The notes beneath the pieces were generated by a model. The model was not told the DNA's origin. It saw only the letters and a list, made by a program, of their open reading frames with translations, and did not search any database. A DNA stretch of 64,000 nucleotides from Cyprinodon diabolis (lineage: Eukaryota; Chordata; Actinopteri; Cyprinodontiformes; Cyprinodontidae). The first letter of the stretch is position 1. Every line of letters starts with the position of its first letter. Of the stretch, positions 12,967 through 23,785 are shown in pieces. The position numbers and the translations under genes were made by a program. The DNA lies in contig CM060076.1 of NCBI GenBank assembly GCA_030533445.1, positions 7,703,501 to 7,767,500 on the forward strand, in the 5' to 3' direction.

Positions 12967-13540
12967 GTAAACATAATTCAGGAGTGTTTACTTAAGAACA
13001 ACCAACAAGGTGTGGACTGAAAGAGAAGTAGGAAATATCCACCAGACGTTCGGTCATTAGAAATGACTTTGGGAAGTTCTCAAGGTATTCTTTTCAACTT
13101 CTTTATTAGATTTCTTCTGATCAAATTCTGGATTTTCATTTATAAAATTTTACCTTAGCTAGTAGTAGTTATACTGATAATATTCAAATATGCAGCTTCC
13201 CACCTTTTTTATCTGATACATATATGAAGATCACCTTTCTGCCTGACTTGGATTTAAATTATGTAAAAGTTGAAAAAAAGGAAAAGAAAAAAAAAACGGT
13301 ATTCTTGCATGTTTTTTTTTTTTTTTTTAGAACCATTTTTCTTCTTGGGGAATAAAAGCTAGCTTTATTTTCAAAGCACTACATTTGAGACTGGCACCAT
13401 GTAAACCTTTTTTTCTTTTGACACAACCTCTTTTCACTTGTATTCCCACATCAGTTGCAGTGAAAAAAGCCAGGATACTACTGGAAAATGCTAAAATCTA
13501 GAAAGACAGAACTGCTTTAACTCCTAACCCGATTTGTGAC
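12967..13540. other. AT-rich sequence, nothing recognised
   Basis: Contains A-rich and T-rich runs at about 13275-13330. No repeat family or frame is supported. Confidence 0.4.
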
Positions 13541-13599
13541 CTTTTGTACAGTACCTTAGCCTATCGACCACATATTTCCAAAACAGTGAAAGCTTTTAC

Positions 13600-13900
13600 A
13601 GACAGAAACATTGGTCTGCCATGGGAACCACAGTTTCACCCATTCTGGCGAATGTCTACAGGAAGGACATTGAGAACTGAGCATTCGGCACGTATAGGGG
13701 AATACAACCGACTCACTGGTTCAGATATGCAGATGACAATTGGATCAGAATCCAACCCCAGGAAATTCAGGCATTCATCATGGCACATCAACTCAGTAGA
13801 CACAATAATCAAACTGACTACATGTTGCACTTTTTGGACTGTGCTCTGCACACATTTGGGGAAATGGGAGGCTGAATACTAAGGTTTATTAGAACCTACC
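13600..13900 (+). pseudogene. Penelope-like retroelement RT fragment
   Basis: The frame starting at 13717 reads WFRYADDNW followed by IRIQPQEIQAF, matching the catalytic region of Penelope-like reverse transcriptases, where the usual form is WFRYVDDTW; the two catalytic aspartates are present. Just downstream, CACATCAACTCAGTAGACA encodes the family's HINSVD block, and TTTTTGGACTGTGCTCTGCAC encodes the FLDCA block, in shifted frames. Upstream, CTGCCATGGGAACCACAG corresponds to the G-M-G-S block. The frame is broken by several indels and stops and no GIY-YIG endonuclease part is visible, so this is a dead, 5'- and 3'-truncated fragment. Confidence 0.72.
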
Positions 13901-13959
13901 CATCCAGACTAATATCTGCATTTAGAACCACTGTTACATCCACTTTCTCTTATCAGAAC

Positions 13960-14640
13960 TTTGAGGTACAGGGCTGACAACATACCCTTAATTTGCAGAG
14001 GAGAAACAAACAAACAACAAAAAAACATGTCAGGAAATTACCTTATGCAAGTGGTTATCCAAACTGATCGTTTGTTAAGTCATCTAAAAAATAAAAAAAA
14101 GGAAGAACAACATTGCATCAAACACAAAAATTTTTTTTTTTCTAGCTTTAAGCCCTGAAACTGGTCTGTCATGATAACTGCCCTGATAGCTGACCGATTT
14201 GTTCATCTCACTCACCTGCCTAACCCTCCCCGGTCACTAATTATCATTCACCTCATCCACCTGCTCCTGCTGCTTTATATTTCGCTCAGCCCAGCTATCG
14301 GGGCCAGATCATTGTGTTATGTTTGTCTGAGTTTGAGTTTTTTTCCGTAGTTCATGTTTTCATTCTCTGAGGCCAGTCGTAAGAGACAATTGTTAGTGTT
14401 GTCTTGGTGTTTCCTAATCAGTGTTTCCTAATCAGGACACGCGAGCCAATTCCACAGTTTTCCATGGTGTCGTTTCATGTTTCTGCCTCTCAACTACTGA
14501 GCCTGTCTGTTCACCATAATGGTCACAAAAATAGCTTGAATCTGACCAATGGAATAGTACATTAAAAATGTAAGAAAATGAACAAATAAAAGTCAGACAG
14601 CTTTTAACCATGCCTCCATAGAATGATAACATAATACAGG
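13960..14640. other. Unique sequence, nothing firmly recognised
   Basis: No domain or transposon end. The 14160-14420 part resembles decayed LTR-style sequence (CTGATAGCTGACCGATT...CTCCTGCTGCTTTATATTTCG), but ends and duplication were not found. Confidence 0.3.
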
Positions 14641-14651
14641 CAGGGAAAAAT

Positions 14652-14910
14652 TATGGTACACTAAACTTTATATTTTGTTGCACATCACATTAAATCAAAC
14701 GATTTCTGTAACTGAGATTTCTGCTCCTCACAGCAGGTATTTAAGTCCCACTCCTAGTGAGCAAACTGCTCTAACTGTATCAGCTTTGAAGGCTGCTTTT
14801 CTAGTAAGGCATGATTCAGCTCCTTCCAAAGATGCTTAATGGATTTAGGTCAGGACTCATAGGCCACTTTAGAATAGTCCAATGATTTGCTCTTAGCAAT
14901 TCAGAAAATA
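14652..14910 (-). pseudogene. Decayed Tc1/mariner fragment
   Basis: The segment contains TTTTGTTGCACATCACATT, CTGCTCCTCACAGCAGGTAT and CTCCTTCCAAAGATGCTTAA then GGTCAGGACTCATAGGCCA. These correspond, on the minus strand, to the transposase stretch before the second catalytic block in a widespread fish Tc1/mariner family. The first 150 bp recur at 17741-17876. Reading frames are destroyed and no terminal repeats are evident. Confidence 0.6.
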
Positions 14911-15737
14911 GATCAACTTATTCTACTGTTAGAGCCACTCCAAGCATTCCTTAGAATTCCTTCCTGGTTTACATGGTACCATTGGCACATATTAAATTCT
15001 GTAAACATGGTTCCTATCACTATTATGTAATGGAATGAAAATAAAAAAAGTACAATTATTGTTTGTCCTTAACAAAAACTCAACATTTTCTTTATGGAAA
15101 CTGTTGGTCTTTTAGCCTACTGTGAAAAGTTTTCTATTTTGCCTGGGTTTTACCTCAGATGGTCATGTTAAAGCTTGCTTGTTTTCATTACTCACAGTAT
15201 TAAAACTTTTTGTAGCATTATGTTATAATAAGAACTAAAAAGTGTTATTCATGCCTTGGTTTCATTGGATCAATGCAACTTATTACTCGCCTGGACTACT
15301 GTTGCATCATTTCTAAAAATTAAATCAGATATTTAAAAAAAATAAATGAGATATTTCTTAGGTGACTAGTTTTTACTTTTACTTGGGTAAAAAATATGTT
15401 GTAGTAGTCCTACTCTTACTTGAGTAAATTTTTTGGGTACTCTACCCACCTCTAACTGAGAGCGACCTATTCTTTCACAAATGTTTGTAGTAGCAGGCTG
15501 CATTTCTACGTGCTTGATTTGATGCACCTGCAGCCATGGAAATGATTGGAACACCCGATTCCTATAATTTTGACGACTGTCCAAATAGTCTTAGCAATAT
15601 ACTGTATGTGGTGCAAGGTGCTATATGGATACATTTTTACCAAGTGTACTTGCTTACTAATTTGAGTTGAGTAAATCTAAATTGACAGGGCATATGCCTA
15701 ATGCTGTATAACATAAGATAAAGGAATATTGATACTA
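14911..15737. other. AT-rich sequence, nothing firmly recognised
   Basis: May include more of the decayed Tc1 element up to about 15250, since words at 15060-15200 resemble subterminal DNA-transposon sequence. Nothing can be aligned with confidence. Confidence 0.3.
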
Positions 15738-15742
15738 GGTTG

Positions 15743-16439
15743 TGTCATGGTTTTATCAAGAGCTCGGACCCACATACAGAGAAACCAATACAGAGAGACC
15801 AGGGAAAAAGTTTAACAGGTTTATTAAGAAGCTTGTGGAGATTCCAGTGTTGCTCTGAACACTGCTCAACCGGAACTGAAAGGTGAGGGGAAGACACTGC
15901 GGTTAGTTCAGGTTCAGTGGGAAAATTGATTCTCGAACTTGAAGAGGAGAAATGGTTTGCGGACTCATGTTTCAAGAAAAGTGGTTGACTCTTTGACTCC
16001 AGTCGGTGTGGGGTTTTCCAGTGTTTGTCTCATTCGGTGGAGGGCGGAATGCGGTGGTTTGTAGGAGAACGGAGAAAGTGACTGCCACTCAGATTTCCTG
16101 CGGTACTTGAACGGACTGTGGTGCAGATGAATCCCTTGCTCAGTGTGAAACTCAAAAGATCCCTTGCAGGAAAGTGGATCCAAACCTCCAGTTTGAATCC
16201 CCAGCTCAGTTGATCCTTCCAGGGAGAGAAGGTCCGAAACATCCAGTTTGCAGGATGACTTCCCAAAACAGGTAAACACTCTGGCGTCGAGGTAGTGGCA
16301 GTCAGCAGCTTAAGAGCACTCCGTTAATGAGGTAACCCTTTGCAGGTGTGTGAGGAGGTGAATCAGGACCAGGCGCCACCTGATGGAGGAAGGAAGACAA
16401 ACACACAAAACACAAACCACACAGACAGAAGTCCTAACA
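15743..16439 (-). mobile_element. Solo LTR, gypsy style (697 bp)
   Basis: Begins TGTCATGG and ends CCTAACA, with a perfect 5-bp duplication GGTTG at 15738-15742 and 16440-16444. The layout copies that of the gypsy LTR at 47346: AAAAAGTTTAACAGGTTTATT about 65 bp in (poly(A) signal on the minus strand), then several hundred bases of CAG/GAG-rich sequence, and a GGCGTCGAGG block. It is a separate subfamily from the 47346 element, since the middle does not align easily. The long frames inside it (15965-16279 and others) are by-products. Confidence 0.85.
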
Positions 16440-16444
16440 GGTTG

Positions 16445-17560
16445 TGGCTGAGAAATTTTCATAGTATATACAGTATATAACAAATAAAGCAGTGTTGTGA
16501 ATATTTTACATCAGTATGTCTAAATACTTAGGATTTGGAAGTATTTTAAATTAACCAATTAGTTTGTTAGGTATCATCGTCAGGTACAGTAATTGAAAAT
16601 GGTAAGCAAAAGGCATGATGTTAATACATTCTGTTGGGGTTCCCTTTTTTCTAGAAAAAAAACCCAGATACCTTAAAAGCATATTCCTTTTATCCAGCCT
16701 TTTACATCCAGCACAACACAACTTTATTACTTAATGTACACCTCGTCTCCACACAGGAAATGAAAACTGTCCATCTTTTGGACACTGGAAGATATATTTT
16801 ATTATTTGACACTTCTGTTACTAATCATTAAAATAATAAATGGATAGTTTATTATCGTGCATGAATGAAGGACAATATATTAGCAGACTGTAACAGAAAG
16901 GACTGCAAGATGACATATCGCTTCATAAAACCTGAGCTGGGAGAAAAAGGGAGTACAATAAGGCTTTACTTCTCCTCGCTCTACCTAATCTCCTGAGATC
17001 TATCCCAACATAAAGTAAAAGGAAGAATGATTTCAAACAGTGTGCCTCTAACAAAGTTTCCTACATGCTGCAGGCTCACTGATAGACAATAATTTCTTTT
17101 ACTCTTTTCTTATTACTGCTGCTGATGTAACATGGCTTGGCAAATCTAGTAAGCTAGTGAGCCATAATACTACACAGGATCATATATTTTGGTTTATAAA
17201 TGTTTTCCTTCCATTGGAAGCTTATTACATTTGCTGCTGGTCTTTTTAAAACAAAAGCATAATACTTTTTGCTGCACATGTTGGATTCATCTGTGAGTTT
17301 GTCTCTGCCTTTTTGTTACACATTGTACTGCATAGGTAGATCAGCAGCTCCCATAATCTTTATGTCCAACAAAGCTCCATTACTCATGAATACAGTTCCC
17401 GTGAGTGTAGTTCACTCCCTGCTCTCCTCTTTCACGCTATGCAGCTTTAAAGATATGTTTGTTCTCTGCAGCTCTCAAATTAAAACCAGACATGCTGCTG
17501 TCTTCTGTCTATCACTGCTTGTATAATGAAATCTGTCACGTGAGTGCAAATAAAGAGTTT
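16445..17560. other. Unique sequence, nothing recognised
   Basis: No transposon ends or domain-bearing frames. The frame at 17269-17526 is hydrophobic but lacks splice or start context. Confidence 0.35.
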
Positions 17561-17568
17561 TATCTCTC

Positions 17569-17599
17569 GGATGGATGGATGGATGGATGGATGGATGGA
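17569..17599. repeat. (GGAT)n microsatellite
   Basis: Seven to eight uninterrupted GGAT units directly after GCAAATAAAGAG, so it may be the 3' tail of a non-LTR retroelement or SINE. Confidence 0.9.
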
Positions 17600-17740
17600 G
17601 ACAAATTTCTGTGTGAAGATGGCATTTCTTGCACTACCCTTTGTGGAAGATGTCTTGATTTAATGGCTTGGATGACTTCTGTTTAGCGGTGGATTCCACC
17701 ACTTGGTGGTTTTCATAATTTCTTGGTTACCATTGTTATG

Positions 17741-17880
17741 GTACCCTTAACTTCATATTTTGTTGCACATCACATTAATGAAACGATTCCAGTAACTGAG
17801 ATTTCTGCTCCTCTCAGCAGGTATTTAAGTCCCACTAGTGAGCAAACTGCTGTAACTGTATCAGCTTTGAAGGCTAATTT
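17741..17880 (-). pseudogene. Second copy of the decayed Tc1/mariner segment
   Basis: Nearly collinear with 14652-14803: TTTTGTTGCACATCACATT, CTGAGATTTCTGCTCCTC, AGCAGGTATTTAAGTCCCACT and GCAAACTGCTGTAACTGTAT are shared, with small indels. It is too short and diverged to code. Confidence 0.6.
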
Positions 17881-18177
17881 CTTGGTTACCATTGTGCCCA
17901 AAACTTAGTTTAAAAATGTAAAGTAATTAAGCGTCTGTTGGTTTTACAAAAAAAGTTAATAAATGCAAGATATCAATAAGATGAACCAAAGAAACTGATA
18001 AATCTATACAACCACGTCAACAACCCCAACCAAATTAATTTAAACAAACTATCAAGACAACTATACAAACCATCAATTTCTTCTCTCCAGTACATAAAAC
18101 CTCTGTGCAGGGACTTTTTCTGCAAGGCAACAGTGCTAACCAGTGTTCTACCGAGAAGTCCCAGGCACAACCATTGG

Positions 18178-18774
18178 CCCCATTTACACTAGCCCTCTGA
18201 AACTGATTCGTGCCGAGTTCGGACCGAGCTTGGATCAGTTAATCGTGCCGAGCTTGGTTCTTACAAAAATTTACACATCACGCCAGCATGGTTCCTCGTC
18301 TCCTATTGGCAGTCCACGATGCCACAGCTCCACAGGCAGGAATTACGCAAACAAAAATTGAGGCGCGCATAACATTCAGGAACTTAAGTGCCTGGATAGC
18401 GTCCTCCACCCAAATTGAGCCTCTGTCTCTGTATTATCCCAGGTCGCGCCACTCTCTAACAATAACATTTATTGTTAATAAGCTGAGAAGAAGTTCTTGA
18501 TATGAACAGGTGAAGAGATCTGTGATGTAAAGTCCAGACAATCTGGAAAACCCATGAAATGAGTCAGCTGACAGTAAACAGGAGATGACATGGTCTGCTC
18601 ATGCGCTCTTTGTTAACAGAGAACCGAGCCACAGATGAACGGCGCCGAGCGAAGAAATAGTGCTAGATTTAGGGCAGTTTGCTTGTCTCTGGCATGGTCC
18701 ATTTCAGTTAGGGTCCGTTTTCACTTAACAGTTATCTCGGTTACCATGGTTTCAAAAGGGTAGTATTAATGGGG
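18178..18774. mobile_element. Foldback/MITE element, copy 1
   Basis: The ends CCCCATTTACACTAGCCC and, on the opposite strand, CCCCATTAATACTACCC form an imperfect terminal inverted repeat. The subterminal part is rich in CGAGCTTGGAT and GAACCGAGCC words. The same family sits at 55538-56232, where ends and subterminal words match well (CCGAGCTCGGATCAGTTAA in both). No target duplication is evident around this copy and it has no coding capacity. The superfamily is unresolved. Confidence 0.65.
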
Positions 18775-18799
18775 CTATAGAAACCGAAAAAAAAGTACC

Positions 18800-19790
18800 C
18801 CATACAAACCAAAGAATATAAGGAAACAAAACTAACTCAAAATCAAAATTTTGGTTCCTCATAGCTGTAAACAAGCTCAAACAGAATTACTGTAGAACCA
18901 AAATGAATGGAAATGGTTGTCATACAAATATACACAATACTTTAGGTACATAAGCATACTACATGGTTTGTTTAAGGCTTCAGAAATGAAAATAAGAAGG
19001 AAAGAAATGTCAATGTTTGAATACCTATAGCATTTGCTGAATAATTTGACTGTATTGCACCCTCATGCTTTAACTGGTTAAGAGGGTATTCCTTTATCTC
19101 AGTGGAAATTCTAGGCATTAATGGACAGGTTTAAAGAGTATAAAAGAATAATTAAACTGATATATTTCTCTGTACAGGGGACAGTATCAATCTGTAATTC
19201 AGATTTACCAACACTCTGTTTTTGCAAAATGTATAGTGTTTTTTTCTATTAAAAATACACATTGTTGTGAATTTAAAATCACTAATATTTTATGTTGCCA
19301 GATAATTACACTTCAAATCTCGTCCCAATGTAAGTGCATCCTGCCTTTTGGCAGAACTTGGAAATTGTTGCAGCGTCATGTTTTATTTTGATCAGAAGAC
19401 AGGCAGTGAAGTGTTGTAATGGGCAGTTAAACTCTAAAGCTTCTTTAGCAGACCAGATGTCTGTTTTTTTGCTTGCTGGTTAATGGGCAATTCCGTATCC
19501 AACATCAGGGGTAATTCCTTCATCATCAAGATCAGATTAAAATTGTTTTGCCAGAAGATTAGGAAGTTCAGGTGGAAACAAATCCGTTGGTCCTTACAGA
19601 GAAATTTTCTGACTTCACATATATTATGATTCCAGAGCAAAACCAGCCTGTTTTTGATATCCCAAATTATCCTTAAATCTTTAAATACGCTAAATTAGGC
19701 TGAGATTAGTTCGTCTAAAAGTGGCTAACTGTAAGTTCTTCAGTTTTTAAGAATGTGCAGTGTAGCAGTGTGGTATTATTCCTCCTTCTC
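18800..19790. other. AT-rich sequence, nothing recognised
   Basis: No repeat ends or domain-bearing frames. If the exon at 19853 is real this is probably intron. Confidence 0.35.
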
Positions 19791-19793
19791 TCT

Positions 19794-19852
19794 CTTTATC
19801 TCTGTCTCTCTCTCTCTCCTATTGATTAACTCCTCTGGGTTTCCGTTTGAAG
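19794..19852 (+). promoter_or_regulatory. Polypyrimidine tract and splice acceptor
   Basis: A CT-rich run (about 19787-19819), a possible branch point TTGATTAAC (19822-19830) and TTTCCGTTTGAAG leading to the exon at 19853 form a strong-looking acceptor region. A second possible AG (CTTTTCAAG, ending 19861) is in the same frame. Confidence 0.4.
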
Positions 19853-19987
19853 CTTTTCAAGTCCCGTCCTCCTACCAGTGCCTGGGGCTATGCCGACGAC
19901 TGCAGGGAGACCGACTCAATGGATCGAAGCTTTGAGAAAACTTTCTTGACTAAAGATCAAGACTCTTCTTCCTCTTCGAGTTGTTGA
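19853..19987 (+). CDS. Candidate 3'-terminal coding exon
   Basis: Downstream of a long pyrimidine tract, the frame from 19853 (or 19862) runs for 41-44 codons to a TGA at 19985-19987. The peptide is Trp/Tyr/acidic in the middle (WGYADDCRETDSMDRSFEKT) and ends in a run of six serines and a cysteine. This looks like the cytoplasmic or regulatory tail of a real protein rather than random AT-rich translation. GC content is well above the flanks. AATAAA occurs at about 20074, and no repeats follow for more than 1 kb, as expected for a 3' UTR. I do not recognise the gene. The alternative frame in the region (FQVPSS...) is shorter and less protein-like. Confidence 0.4.
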   Translation, partial: LFKSRPPTSAWGYADDCRETDSMDRSFEKTFLTKDQDSSSSSSC

Positions 19988-21230
19988 TAGTGCTAAAAAA
20001 AAAAAATCCAAAGCACTTTATCTTTAGAGAAGTTGTCATTAACCTACTCAATGTAAACGTCACAACTTAAAATAATAAATTATCCTGAAGGTGGTAGGCT
20101 GTTTTTATGTTGTTGGACTTTGGTTAAAGATTAATGAAATGGGATTAGTTATTTCTAAGTCAACTGCACAATGGACCAATTCTACATTAATGCTATACTT
20201 TGTACACTGTTTTTGTTTGGATATCAAATCGTCCTCTGCTCTGTGGTTCATCCTCACTCCTAACTAATATTTATTTCACAATTTTAGTTTCCATGCAGCT
20301 TTGAGGTTTTTTTTTTTCATTAAAATTATGACCAGAAACATGAATCTTGAGGATTTCATTAGATAAACCAATACAAATTCGTAGAATTGTGATGTTGAAT
20401 TAAAGCTATGAAAACTTTGCCTTTAAATGAAATCATTTGTCACCAGAAGACTAATTATTTGTAAAGGGAGTCTATGTGTAAACTGTAAATTACTTTAAAT
20501 CATCTTAAAAAAGACAAACTACATCTCCACTTGAACCAAAAACATATTTCAGACTTAACCAACCCTTCCAGCCATATTAATTACTTACTGTATGTCCCTG
20601 GGTCTTATACTCCCTTATTCCCCTGCTGATGTTGTTTTGGAATATGCAATAGGCACAAAAAAAAAAAAAAATCTCTGTGTTGTAGAAATTGTACCCCAAA
20701 CAGCAATATTTGACCTGTCAGAAATAAGAAACTGAACAATACATTTTTAAACAGCTTCTTGCTGCATTTCTTTTGATTGAGGGCAAAGGTTTAATGAGTT
20801 TAGCTCCTTGTCTTGGAGTGAAAGAGGAGAGAAAGTCGTCCTGTGAATTAAAAAGCATCTCTTCTTTCTCTGGACTTTTTGTCAGAGCTGAAATGTCTGT
20901 AGTAGGCATTAGGAAGATTACCCTGGTTTAGCTTCCTGTGATAGCTGGCATAAAGGCTGATTGTCAGTGGGTTGATAATCAGATTGGTGATTGATACATT
21001 TATTTAATGTAACCCTTAAACAGGCAAGAGAGTTACATGTTTTTAGATGGACCCTTTAGGCTGATTTATAGCATAGGAGGGCCTGTTAGTATTAGAGAAA
21101 CATAAACCGTCTAAATGAAATAATATCTGTAAAGATATTCCCAACTATATGAGAAGAAGAAACTCATATTATCGTCTGACTTTATTCCTCATAGCGTTGA
21201 TGATAATGGTTTACAGATAATGAACATTCA
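19988..21230. other. Possible 3' UTR, then unique sequence
   Basis: AT-rich, no repeat family seen, AATAAA at about 20074 and an A-run near 20658. If the preceding exon is real this may include its 3' UTR. The frame at 20718-20909 on the minus strand has no recognisable feature. Confidence 0.35.
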
Positions 21231-21239
21231 TAATTAGTG

Positions 21240-21720
21240 CATCAGTGCAACAGCACAGAGCTGGTAGTTCTGCTTGTGGTTCTGCTGAGGTTTAGCAGAA
21301 GCCCAGGTGGCTTTGATAACGGCCTTCAGGTCATCTGTATTGTTGGCTTTGGCGTTTCTTGTCCTCCTCTTGACAATACTCCATAACATCTCTGAAGCTC
21401 ATGCTAAGCCAGTTCGCTGACATATCAAGCCCAGTAGAACCATGGTTAATAAATCAGCTTTAGCAGTATGCGCCGGGACAAAGTCTCTCTGAAAAATCAA
21501 CATCTCAAAAAGCTTGTCACCATATGGAAGCATGAAGGGCTTTACTTTTTTTCTGGTGAATGGTTCAGTCGACTGTGGATTTCAGAAAACCCAGTGGACC
21601 AACACCAAAAGATAACAAGGCACCCCAGATCACCACCGACTGTTGAAACTTTACCCTGAATCAAGCACCGTGGCTTCTGGCTTTCTCCACTATTTATCTA
21701 TCCTCTAAGTGCTTGATTTC
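21240..21720 (-). pseudogene. Decayed Tc1/mariner transposase
   Basis: The order of words matches the intact transposon at 57457-59068 read in the same direction: GCCCAGGTGGCTTTGATAAC, CTTGACAATACTCCATA, TTTCAGAAAACCCAGTGGACC, AACACCAAAAGATAACAAGGCACCCCAGATCACC and GACTGTTGAAACTTTACCCTG. These encode, on the minus strand, the blocks around WGAMSSAG and VGPL of the DD34E transposase. Frames are destroyed. Sequence up to about 22030 (GACTATGGCAAAAAAAGAAATTTTGCACTG) may be the element's outer part. No terminal repeat pair could be defined. Confidence 0.65.
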
Positions 21721-22059
21721 CTGATGAAATAAAGGATTCAAGAGAACTAAGCAGCAGCCATTTTTTTCTCCTTAGCCCTGGTAAGGGATGAGACACCTGT
21801 AACCTATGAGTAGGATCCATCTGTGCCCTCTTGTCCTTCATGTCTACTTCTTTTGAAGGTTGGATGTATTTTTCTTCCCAATCTTCTCAACGATTTTCCC
21901 CTTTGCTAGCGCACATTTAATCAATTGAACTTTTAGTCTTTCACTAAGTTTTCTCACAGTGTTATAAAGAAATTTCACGTTTAATTTTTCTGAGACAATC
22001 TTGACTATGGCAAAAAAAGAAATTTTGCACTGTATGTGTTAGAGTTCAACAACCTGAAA

Positions 22060-23777
22060 GGAAATTATTAGAAATATTCAACTAAATCAAAACATTTAAG
22101 TATATTGAGATGTACTTGTTGATACTTTTACTAAAAATTGCAAGAACCTTTATTAAGATTATTTTAAATGTTCTTGTCTCTTTTCTTTCTTAACAATTAC
22201 AAGACTTCCCCACAACTCTGTGTAGGATATTAAAAATCTTGGCTACTAAAATATAAATCAGCTATTGGCAATAAAGACAGAGTCCAGCTTTTTTTTTTTT
22301 CTTGGGAGAGAGGTAGGTGAGCAGTGGATCTAGATCCACTGCCCTGCATGTTATAGTTTTCTACTTGCTGCCACACACCTGACTTATATAAAATAATAAT
22401 TGACAGGGTTCTGCAGCACTTGAAGGCTGCTGAGGAGCTCAAATAATGACTTGATTCAGGTGTGCAGGTGTGAAACACAGACATCTAAGCAGGTTTGGGA
22501 ACTACCGAATCAGAGTATGGTCAACCAAGTATTGCTTTGAAGCAATCCTTTATAATGTCATTGAACACACTGGGTTTGTCTTTCAACACATGGCAACACT
22601 GTGACCACTGTTGCAAGATATTGAAAAGAAAACTATTATTTTCTATTTAAATCTTCTAACCTTCAGCTTGGATTTTTTTATTGCTAAAGGAATTATCCTG
22701 AATCCTGCATAAATAGACCGAGGTTTTATAGCTGGAAAGTGTGCTTTCTGTTTTTTAGTCTTCTTATAGATCCAGATATCTAAAGTTACCCATCAGATTA
22801 AGCTCATGCAGATGAATCCTATTTATATCTAAATTGTTGCTGCGGATAAACGTGGCCTTCACTGAGATGTGATTGGAAATGCAAACCATTATGAATTCAA
22901 TCTTCCATTCCAATAAAAGATTAATATGAATGCTTTGTCTGTGTCCTTTGATGACAGATGACCTGTGACATATTTCATAATCACACCTACCCATCAAAAA
23001 ATGACAAATGCTTTCAAATGCAGGTGGTGATAAATTTGCTTTTTTGCATGCATTTACCTTCAAACACATGACAATATTTGTGCACTCACCTGTCGCTTGG
23101 AAAATCTGCACTAATGGTGTGCCCCATACAGTGCTAGTTTTCAATTTCATTGGATACGACCAGAAGATAGGTAGGGAACATATTTAGATTAGATTCATTC
23201 AGGCCACATGGGGAAAACTTTCATCAAATAAAGTGATGAGTGGGGTGTACTGAAAAACCCACAAACCTACCATGAGATAGGAGGAACTGTTCAGACCAAG
23301 GGACAACGAAACAGGGATGTGTCTCCCGAGAGGAAACAAAAGTTTGAAGTGAATTTCCTGGGACGGCTATGTAAGGAAACCCCTATCTGTATAACTGGCT
23401 ACAAACCAGCCTGTTAGCATATGTGAGCCCACTCCTAACACAAAGCAAACAAAAAGAACAACAGTTTTGAATTTAAGGGCTGAAGTTATTGATTTATTAT
23501 GGGTTTCACTGCGTTGCGGAGTTTATGAGAGCCTCCACTCTGTCAGTTAACACGAAGTACTCTTTGCTCACTCCTAGGTTTGTTGATTTCTTTTTGTCTT
23601 CTTTTTTCAACTCTTTTTTTTTTTTTTTACCTCTGTTGCATGGTTACCAACTCCCTCAATGGAGTGGCATAAATATGACAGCGCCTATTTCATCTTTTCA
23701 CTCACCTCTCTGTGCAGATACTTTTAACCGCATTGTGTGGATGACGCCTGAGTTAAAGTATTATAACCATAAAAGAA
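22060..23777. other. Unique sequence, possible conserved non-coding block
   Basis: 22764-23150 is open for 128 codons on the minus strand, but with no domain, no good splice context and an unlikely composition for a protein. The block has balanced composition and many homeodomain-like ATTA/TAAT words (for example 22860-22960), which would suit a conserved enhancer. Nothing else was recognised. Confidence 0.35.
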
Positions 23778-23785
23778 TCATTCAT

